Positions 35,741 to 41,540 of a DNA stretch of 41,540 bases are shown here, piece by piece. The notes under the pieces are model-generated. The model did not search any database and was not told the origin of the DNA. It worked only from the letters and a program-made list of their open reading frames with translations. Position numbers and translations under genes: made by a program. Origin of the DNA: Acidobacteriota bacterium (GTDB lineage: Bacteria; Acidobacteriota; Terriglobia; Bryobacterales; Bryobacteraceae); contig VFZP01000004.1 in assembly GCA_016871115.1 (NCBI GenBank), forward strand, positions 1-41,540, read 5' to 3'. Within the stretch, counting starts at the first letter, position 1, and each line of letters starts with the position of its first letter.

Positions 35741-38731
35741 ATGATGCGTTTGCAATTGCATTGGGCTCTCATTCAGACCGCGATCCTGGCTACGGCTTCC
35801 TTCCTAGCCCCGCCGCCAGCGCGCGCGCAGCAGGTGCTCACCACCATTCCTGGAGCATCCTTCGGTAAGCTGGTAGCCTTTGACGGCCAACCCTCGGAGA
35901 TCGTGCTTGACGAGGCGCGCAAGCGCGTCTATGCCGTCAGTTCGGGCGGGAACCGCGTGCGGATCTTCAACTACGAGTTGATGCAGGTGGCCGGAGAGAT
36001 CGAAGTGGGAACGTTCCCCTCCGGCGCAGCGATGTCCCCGGACGGAAGGTTCCTCTACGTAGCAAACGTGCAGAGTTCAACGCTATCGGTTATCGATCTC
36101 GAGCGCGACGGCGTATCGGCCACCGTGTCGCTGCCCGCCAAGCCGGAAGGCGTGGCGGCGGGCGCAGATGGACGCGTGCTGATCACCACCCAGGGCGCCG
36201 GTACCAACAACGCGCTCAATACGCTGTTGATATTCGACCCCTCGCAGGAAGCCGGTCAACAACTGATTCCCGTGAGTTCGCCCCCGCCCATCGCCACGCC
36301 AGCGCCGTTGCCGGCCGTTTTCGCCGGCCGCCCTGCCACACCGTTCCCCGGCCGTTTGCTGGCCACGCCAGACCGGCAGTTCATCATCGGCATGGTGGCG
36401 ATCAACCAGCAGCTCAACACGGCGCAGACCACGCTGTTCGTCTACGAAACGGCTTCGGGCACGGTGCTGCGGAACCGCACCGTGACGGGCCAGTCCAGCG
36501 TACTGTCGATTTCGCCGGACGGAACGCGCTTTATGGCGGGCTCCACTCTCTATGACACCGCCACGCTGAACGTGATCGGCCAGGTGAACGTCAACAACTA
36601 TCCGTTCATCGTCACCACCAACGCAGCGGGCGCCGTTGCATCCAACCAAGGCATCAACCTCAACAACAACGCGGGCGGAACGGTATTTTCCACGAACGGC
36701 GACACCATCTACGGCGCCTTCAATATCAACCCCGCTCCCGTGAATGCCGGCCGCCCGCTGGCTGACGCGCTGATTCTGATGAGTTCGCGCAACCTTGGCG
36801 TGTGGATGGGCCTACGCATGCCAGAGAGCATTCTCGGCAAGATTGTGCTTACATCCAACGGCGAGACGATGATCGCCAGTTCCGAATCCGGCATTGTCGT
36901 GGTTCCGATCGGCCAACTCTTTGAGCAGCCGCTGCTGGCGCCGGAAACCACCACGGTGTTTCTCGCGAGCGACCTGTGCAATAAGGGCATCGCACGCGCC
37001 ACTGTACGAATCAACAACATCGGCGGCGGCAAACTCACCTACACGGTACCGGCTGTCAGTACCGCCTTGGTCACCGAGGTCGCCAGCGGACTGGCGCCCT
37101 CCTCGGTTAGCTTTGTGATGGAGCCGGGACGGAGCGGCGTGCAACGCCGGCCTGGCACCAATAACTTCGCCAACGCCGCGGCGGGCGGCGCACTGCCCAT
37201 CAACGTCGTGCTGAATTCGCGCGAGGCGATCAACTTTCCCAACGTCATCCGCATCTACATGAACTTCCGCGACGCCGATCAGCGCGGCATTATCTATCCC
37301 GTGGAAACATCGTTGTCAAGCCCCTTCAATCCTGCCGCCCATGAGGGCCTGCAAGAACTGCTTCTCGATGAAAGGCGCCAGCGCGTCTATACCAGCAACT
37401 CCGGGATGAATCGCATCGAGGTGTTCGATATCCGCCGCCAGCGCTTCATTGAACCCATCGACGTGGGCCAACTGCCGCACTCGATGGCGATGTCGCTCGA
37501 TGGCAACACGCTGTATGTGGGCAACACGGGCGGCGAGTCGATTTCCGTCGTGGACCTCGATGCCCGCCGCGTGGTGGATAACGTGATCTTTCCCCCCATT
37601 CCGCGTCTGGGCGCCCAGGGCACCAACCGTCCCGTGGCGCTGGGCATGGCGCTCTCGGGCCTGCAGTTCATCGTCGCGCTACCCAACGGCCAAGGCACGC
37701 TGTGGCGGCTTTTTGGCAACACCGCCACGCCCCGGCCGGCCAGCAGCATCATCAGCCCCACCAACACCACCATCACCACCCTTTCCGCGCCCGCGCAGTT
37801 CTCCCTGGCGCAAACGCCGGGCGGCGCGTATCTGGTGGCGATGGCGGGCAATGGCAACGTGTATCTTTACGACGCCCTGGCCGACTCGTTCACCGTGGGC
37901 CGCACCATCAACCAAAATCCAATCCAGAGCTATTACGGCCCAGCGGCGGGCGCGCCGCGCGGATCGTTCTTCCTGATGAATGGCCTGATCCTCAGCCCTG
38001 CCCTGGCCGTCATCGGCGGCGCGGAGCGGCCCGGTCTGGTGCAGTTCGGTTTCCCGCCGCAACCAGGCCTGCCGCCGACCCAAACCGTCATTAGCACGGG
38101 CCAGCGCCACGTGGCGGCTTTCTATCCGGTGAGCGACACGCAATTCGTCCGCCTCACCTTACCGGTACGCCAGAATCTTGCGTCAGCCGTGCGCGACGAT
38201 GCGCGCCCGGTGCTGGAGCTGGTTGACATCCGCACGGGCGCTGAGTCTGTCGTGGCTGTCGCGCCGGACAACCCGTTCTTTACCATCCAGGGTCAGGCGC
38301 GCATTCTGCAGCCCGCGCGACAGTTGGTGGTGGACTCGAGCAACACCGCCTACATGATCACCATGGCGGGCCTTTCCGTGGTCCCTCTCCAGCGCACCGG
38401 TACGCCGCCCCGCCCCGCCATCACCGGCGGCTCGCGCGGCATCCTGAACGCCAACAACGGCACCACTGCCTTCGGTCCGGGTTCGTTTATCACCGTGAGT
38501 GGCGCGAATCTCGCCGCGCCGGCCACTGCGGATCAAGTGCCCTTGCCTACGGTACTGGGCGGCTCCTGCGTGACGTTGAGCGACGTGCCGTTGACGCTCC
38601 TGCAGAGCTCCAACGGCCAGATCACGGCGCAGATTCCCGAAAATCTGCGGCCTGGACAGTACATCGCGCAGGTTCGGTCATTGGCAACCGCGACGCAGAG
38701 TGAGCCGATTGTGATCACCGTGCAGCAGTAG
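35741..38731 (+). CDS. Large secreted YVTN beta-propeller protein with Solibacter C-terminal domain (TIGR03437)
   Basis: The protein has 996 residues. A signal peptide (about 1-30, ending PPARAQQ) is followed by two YVTN-type beta-propeller regions: about 40-160 (DEARKRVYAVSSGGNRVRIF, DGRFLYVANVQSSTLSVIDL) and about 525-620 (ERRQRVYTSNSGMNRIEVFD, DGNTLYVGNTGGESISVVDL). Between them is a domain with LASDLCNKGIARATVRINNIGGG, and later repeats include GNGNVYLYDA. The last 100 residues form the TIGR03437 domain (GILNANNGTTAFGPGSFITV, SGANLAAP, LGGSCVTLSDVPLTL, GQITAQIPENLRPGQYIAQV). That domain is found almost only in Solibacter-type bacteria and is thought to act in surface attachment or secretion. 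It has no known catalytic site. Confidence 0.85.
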   Translation: MMRLQLHWALIQTAILATASFLAPPPARAQQVLTTIPGASFGKLVAFDGQPSEIVLDEARKRVYAVSSGGNRVRIFNYELMQVAGEIEVGTFPSGAAMSPDGRFLYVANVQSSTLSVIDLERDGVSATVSLPAKPEGVAAGADGRVLITTQGAGTNNALNTLLIFDPSQEAGQQLIPVSSPPPIATPAPLPAVFAGRPATPFPGRLLATPDRQFIIGMVAINQQLNTAQTTLFVYETASGTVLRNRTVTGQSSVLSISPDGTRFMAGSTLYDTATLNVIGQVNVNNYPFIVTTNAAGAVASNQGINLNNNAGGTVFSTNGDTIYGAFNINPAPVNAGRPLADALILMSSRNLGVWMGLRMPESILGKIVLTSNGETMIASSESGIVVVPIGQLFEQPLLAPETTTVFLASDLCNKGIARATVRINNIGGGKLTYTVPAVSTALVTEVASGLAPSSVSFVMEPGRSGVQRRPGTNNFANAAAGGALPINVVLNSREAINFPNVIRIYMNFRDADQRGIIYPVETSLSSPFNPAAHEGLQELLLDERRQRVYTSNSGMNRIEVFDIRRQRFIEPIDVGQLPHSMAMSLDGNTLYVGNTGGESISVVDLDARRVVDNVIFPPIPRLGAQGTNRPVALGMALSGLQFIVALPNGQGTLWRLFGNTATPRPASSIISPTNTTITTLSAPAQFSLAQTPGGAYLVAMAGNGNVYLYDALADSFTVGRTINQNPIQSYYGPAAGAPRGSFFLMNGLILSPALAVIGGAERPGLVQFGFPPQPGLPPTQTVISTGQRHVAAFYPVSDTQFVRLTLPVRQNLASAVRDDARPVLELVDIRTGAESVVAVAPDNPFFTIQGQARILQPARQLVVDSSNTAYMITMAGLSVVPLQRTGTPPRPAITGGSRGILNANNGTTAFGPGSFITVSGANLAAPATADQVPLPTVLGGSCVTLSDVPLTLLQSSNGQITAQIPENLRPGQYIAQVRSLATATQSEPIVITVQQ

Positions 38732-38752
38732 GACGCGCCGCGCGCGCACGCC

Positions 38753-39772
38753 TCACAGCGGTTTCTTCAGCGTCGGCGGGCGCGACGGGCCGCGGCGCGG
38801 CCCGACCGCCGGCCCTTTCGCCGGTGCTGCGGGTTCCTCGATCACCGGGGGAGGCTCGGCCAATTCAGTCGCTTCTGGGCGGCACACGCCAGCGCTCACC
38901 TCGAAGGCCGCCACGCGCTCCCAACGTTCGCCCACACGCCGTTCCACGCCGTGAGCCTTCAGCTTGGCATCGCCTTGCAGCCGCCAGTCTGCCGCCGGCG
39001 CCGCGACGGGTTTGATCTTCAGCGGCCGAGCGCTGACTTCCCGAACCATCCACGAGTCGCCGCCGGTCATCGTCTCATGGCGCTCGTAGCGGCTTCCGCC
39101 TCCGGCGCCCGCGCCGCGATCGATCACTATCACTCCGGCCGTCTTCGAGTCGAACGTATACTGCTCCACGGCGCCGATCCCGCCGTCAGCAAACACTGCT
39201 CGCTGGCGCCACGTCTTGCCGCCATCGGTTGTAAGCAGGAAAAACGGATCGCGGGGCAGCGATTGCTGGAGTACACCAGTCACCCAGCCCGTTTCGTTGT
39301 CGGCAAACTGGAAGCGCTCTAGTCCCGCGGCCGGAATGCGCGCGGCTGGCTCGGCGAACGTGTTGCCGTTATCCTCTGACACCAGCAGCACTGAATACAG
39401 CGTCGTGGACTCGCTGTGCAGATTCCCCGCCAAGTAGATCCGGCCGTTTAATCCATACACTGAGGAGAGCTCCAGAAAAATCGCGCAAGGTTCATCGGCC
39501 GTGCAGGCCATGCCGAACGTGCTGATGTCCTGATCGGTGCAGGCAAACGGAATGCGCATCGGCTTGCCCGCGTTTTCGAGCACCACCGGCTTCGGCGCCT
39601 CTGCCGCGACAGGCTGTTTGGGCGCAACCGGCTCCTCTGGAAACGCCGAAGGCAAGCGAAACACGCCGCCCGCTTCCCCGCCCGCGGCGCCTTTCGGCTT
39701 CTCCGGCGGCGCCTGACCGTACACCAGCACCATCCCCCAGCCCAATATCGCCACTGCCGATCGATAACACAT
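38753..39772 (-). CDS. Exported BNR/Ycf48-like protein, unknown function
   Basis: The start chosen is the ATG at 39772 ([21 protein letters not shown] is a good signal peptide); a TTG at 39784 is the other possibility. The product has 339 residues. A proline/alanine-rich linker follows the signal. The core has [20 protein letters not shown], then [20 protein letters not shown] and [19 protein letters not shown] and [16 protein letters not shown], typical of Asp-box or Ycf48-like beta propellers. The tail is rich in proline, alanine and arginine. Relatives with the same opening motif seem frequent in Acidobacteria, but no role is known to me. Convergent with the propeller gene, 21 bp apart. 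Confidence 0.75.
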   Translation of the reverse strand: MCYRSAVAILGWGMVLVYGQAPPEKPKGAAGGEAGGVFRLPSAFPEEPVAPKQPVAAEAPKPVVLENAGKPMRIPFACTDQDISTFGMACTADEPCAIFLELSSVYGLNGRIYLAGNLHSESTTLYSVLLVSEDNGNTFAEPAARIPAAGLERFQFADNETGWVTGVLQQSLPRDPFFLLTTDGGKTWRQRAVFADGGIGAVEQYTFDSKTAGVIVIDRGAGAGGGSRYERHETMTGGDSWMVREVSARPLKIKPVAAPAADWRLQGDAKLKAHGVERRVGERWERVAAFEVSAGVCRPEATELAEPPPVIEEPAAPAKGPAVGPRRGPSRPPTLKKPL

Positions 39773-39789
39773 TTCGCGCGCCAATCAAA

Positions 39790-39820
39790 TTGTAGCGTGC
39801 AACGCCATCAATGCTACGAT
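39790..39820 (+). promoter_or_regulatory. Candidate promoter for the sugar-acid dehydratase gene
   Basis: TTGTAG (39790-39795) and TACGAT (39815-39820) form a -35/-10 pair with 19-bp spacing. The -10 lies 6 bp before the ATG at 39827, so the transcript could be leaderless; no ribosome-binding site is seen. Confidence 0.35.
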
Positions 39821-39826
39821 GCCCGG

Positions 39827-41392
39827 ATGAACCACCAGCCGGTTTCTGTGCGCGTGGATGAGCGCGACAATGTCGCCATCGTTGTAGACGCCGAAGGCGC
39901 TGCGGCGGGCGCGAGAATGGCGGGCGGACTCACGCTGGCCGAGGCGGTACCGCAGTCGCACAAGGTGGTGCTGCACGAACTGGCCGCGGGCGAGCCTGTG
40001 ATTCGCTACGGCGAAGCGATCGGCCTGGTCAACCGACGTGTCCGCGCGGGAGCGTGGCTGCGCGAGGAGATGATCGATCTGCCGGCCGCGCCCGCGCTGG
40101 ATGAACTGGCGCTCGCCACGCGTGTGCCGGCCGCGCTCGAACCGCTGGAAGGCTACACGTTTGAAGGCTTCCGCAACGCCGACGGTTCGGTGGCCACGCG
40201 CAATCTGCTCGGCATCGCCACCACCGTGCAATGCGTCGCGCCCACGGTGGAGTACGCCGCGCGGCGCATCCGCGAGCAGTTGTTGCCGCGCTTTCCCAAT
40301 GTGGACGGCGTCGTCGCGGTCACGCATTCTTATGGGTGCGGCGTTGCGATCGACGCGCCCGGCGCGGCAGTCCCCATCCGCACGCTGGGCCACATCAGCC
40401 AGCACGCCAATCTCGGCGGCGCGCCCTTGGTGGTGAGCCTGGGGTGCGAAAAGCTCCAGCCCCAGCGGTTGCTGCCCAGCGCGGCGTTCCAGACCTACAG
40501 CGGCGCGCCATTGCCGGTGTTACAGGGCGACCCCTATGTGCTCCGGCTCCAGGACCGAGACCTGCGCGGCTTTGCCGAGATTGTCTCCGCCATTTTGCGC
40601 TATGCGGAAAGGCGCCTCGAAGAGCTCAACCGTCGCCGCCGCCAGACCGTACCCGCCTCCGAACTGATAGTGGGCGTGCAGTGTGGCGGGAGCGATGCAT
40701 TCTCGGGCGTCACCTGCAATCCCGCCGTCGGCTACGCGGCGGACCTGCTGGTGCGCGCCGGGGCTACCGTCATGTTCTCAGAGGTCACCGAAGTGCGCGA
40801 CGCCGTGCACCTGTTGACCCCGCGTTGCGTCTCGCCGGAGGTGGCGCGCGATCTGATCCGCGAGATGCGCTGGTATGACGAGTACCTTGGCCGCGGCCAG
40901 GCTGATCGCAGCGCTAATCCCACGCCCGGCAACAAGCGGGGTGGACTAGCGAATGTAGTGGAAAAGGCCCTCGGCTCGGTGGCTAAAGCCGGCACCAGCG
41001 CGCTGCGTCACGTCGCCTCGCACGGCGAAAAAGTAGGCGCCGGCCGCGGGCTGGTATTCGCCGCGACCCCGGCCAGCGACTTCATCTGCGGCACGCAGCA
41101 GCTTGCCTCCATGAACATGCACGTGTTCACCACCGGCGAAGGCTCTCCCTACGGAATGGCCATGGTGCCCGTGATCAAGGTCTCCTCCCGCACCGCGCTC
41201 GCCGAACGTTGGCCCGACCTGATCGATCTCGACGCCGGCCCCATCGCCTCAGGCAAAGCCACGATTGCGGACATTGGCTGGGAGCTGTTCCGCCTGCTGC
41301 TGGACTCGGCGAGCGGCCGCCGCCGCACGTGGACCGAGCATTGGGGGCTGCACAACGCACTGGCGCCGTTCAACCCCGGCCCGGTGACCTAG
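39827..41392 (+). CDS. Galactarate/altronate dehydratase family protein (UxaA/GarD-like)
   Basis: The ATG at 39827 gives 521 residues. An N-terminal SAF domain ([40 protein letters not shown]) is followed by the catalytic domains: [79 protein letters not shown] and [11 protein letters not shown]. The cysteines and histidine around GCG and GCE bind the metal in this family. The enzyme class removes water from altronate or galactarate. The exact sugar acid is not decided by sequence alone. The ending FNPGPVT is the normal family C-terminus, so the gene is complete even though an insertion sequence lies right after it. Confidence 0.88.
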   Translation: MNHQPVSVRVDERDNVAIVVDAEGAAAGARMAGGLTLAEAVPQSHKVVLHELAAGEPVIRYGEAIGLVNRRVRAGAWLREEMIDLPAAPALDELALATRVPAALEPLEGYTFEGFRNADGSVATRNLLGIATTVQCVAPTVEYAARRIREQLLPRFPNVDGVVAVTHSYGCGVAIDAPGAAVPIRTLGHISQHANLGGAPLVVSLGCEKLQPQRLLPSAAFQTYSGAPLPVLQGDPYVLRLQDRDLRGFAEIVSAILRYAERRLEELNRRRRQTVPASELIVGVQCGGSDAFSGVTCNPAVGYAADLLVRAGATVMFSEVTEVRDAVHLLTPRCVSPEVARDLIREMRWYDEYLGRGQADRSANPTPGNKRGGLANVVEKALGSVAKAGTSALRHVASHGEKVGAGRGLVFAATPASDFICGTQQLASMNMHVFTTGEGSPYGMAMVPVIKVSSRTALAERWPDLIDLDAGPIASGKATIADIGWELFRLLLDSASGRRRTWTEHWGLHNALAPFNPGPVT

Positions 41393-41407
41393 TGTCATGT
41401 AATGGAA

Positions 41408-41540
41408 TTAGCGTTCAATAACGGCAGCCAGGGATTCCCGCGCCCTGGTGATTTTTCGGAGGATGTCTTGGCCGTTGGCTTTCCATTTAGATGGCGTCGG
41501 GGCCTCGGCGCGAACGGCCAGAAATTCCTCGATGGCGTCA
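41408..41540 (-). mobile_element. IS630-type transposase, C-terminal end (cut by window edge)
   Basis: On the minus strand an open frame enters from the right edge and ends at a TAA (41410-41408). The visible 43 residues include DAIEEFLAVRAEAP, TPSKWKANGQDILRKITRAR and ESLAAVIER, which fit the C-terminal end of IS630/Tc1-mariner-like transposases (aromatic at the Pro-x-x-Trp, then an Ile-Leu-x-Lys-Ile-x-Arg-Ala helix). The rest of the gene, catalytic residues and both ends cannot be seen. The element end must lie in the 15 bp between this stop and the dehydratase stop. Confidence 0.7.

Noticed and set aside
35741-38731. Quinoprotein dehydrogenase activity for the propeller protein
   Set aside because: Repeats are of the YVTN surface type, with none of the PQQ-binding or heme motifs seen in the decayed PQQ gene.

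Overview
The window most likely comes from an acidobacterium of the Solibacter/Bryobacter type. The clues are a large secreted beta-propeller protein that ends in the C-terminal domain typical of Solibacter (TIGR03437), a PSCyt1/DUF1587-DUF1592-DUF1588-DUF1585 cytochrome paired with a Tat-exported DUF1552 protein, a cytochrome c-PQQ propeller fusion, and high-GC, tightly packed genes. No rRNA, tRNA, CRISPR array or phage module was seen, and no stretch longer than 300 bases lacks a gene or gene remnant.

Layout. (1) 1-318 is the cut N-terminus of a mannonate-dehydratase-like protein. (2) 335-7471 (minus) is a ten-gene operon. In transcription order it encodes a class III aminotransferase, a zinc-ribbon protein, a small membrane protein, an SPFH/band-7 protein with a zinc ribbon, SpeD, a double DUF4178 membrane protein, a 62-aa membrane protein, a DUF350 (YjfL) protein and a membrane-embedded spermidine-synthase homologue. 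It looks like a membrane-organised system that makes or uses an aminopropylated amine. (3) 7496-9664 holds a membrane-anchored protein with a very long disordered tract and an exported Arg/Val-rich protein. (4) 9804-14790 is the cytochrome/DUF1552 pair. (5) 14911-17825 is cdaA-cdaR-glmM, the c-di-AMP synthase, its YbbR partner and phosphoglucosamine mutase, in the order known from Firmicutes.

(6) 17.6-23.3 kb (minus) is a dead operon. It once encoded a cytochrome c-PQQ dehydrogenase, an esterase, a gluconate-2-dehydrogenase-subunit-3-like protein and a GMC oxidoreductase. I count seven premature stops and three frameshifts, and the GMC gene has also lost its own stop and now runs into glmM. 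The flanking genes are intact. (7) 23292-35657 (minus) is a complete-looking tad/Flp pilus operon: DUF192 protein, TadD-like lipoprotein, Flp pilin, a GT-C-like multipass membrane protein, CpaB, CpaC, TadG, two TadE/F proteins, CpaE, CpaF, TadB and TadC. Many neighbouring genes overlap by 4 bp. No prepilin peptidase is present.

(8) 35741-39772 carries the TIGR03437 propeller protein and a Ycf48/BNR-like exported protein. (9) 39827-41392 is a galactarate/altronate-dehydratase family enzyme, followed 15 bp later by the tail of an IS630-type transposase that runs off the window.

The most noteworthy items are the polyamine/SPFH/zinc-ribbon operon, the glycosyltransferase-like gene next to the pilin, and the sharply bounded decayed operon. 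Start codons were re-chosen from ribosome-binding sites, signal peptides and overlaps where the longest frame looked wrong. All functions are inferred from sequence by eye.
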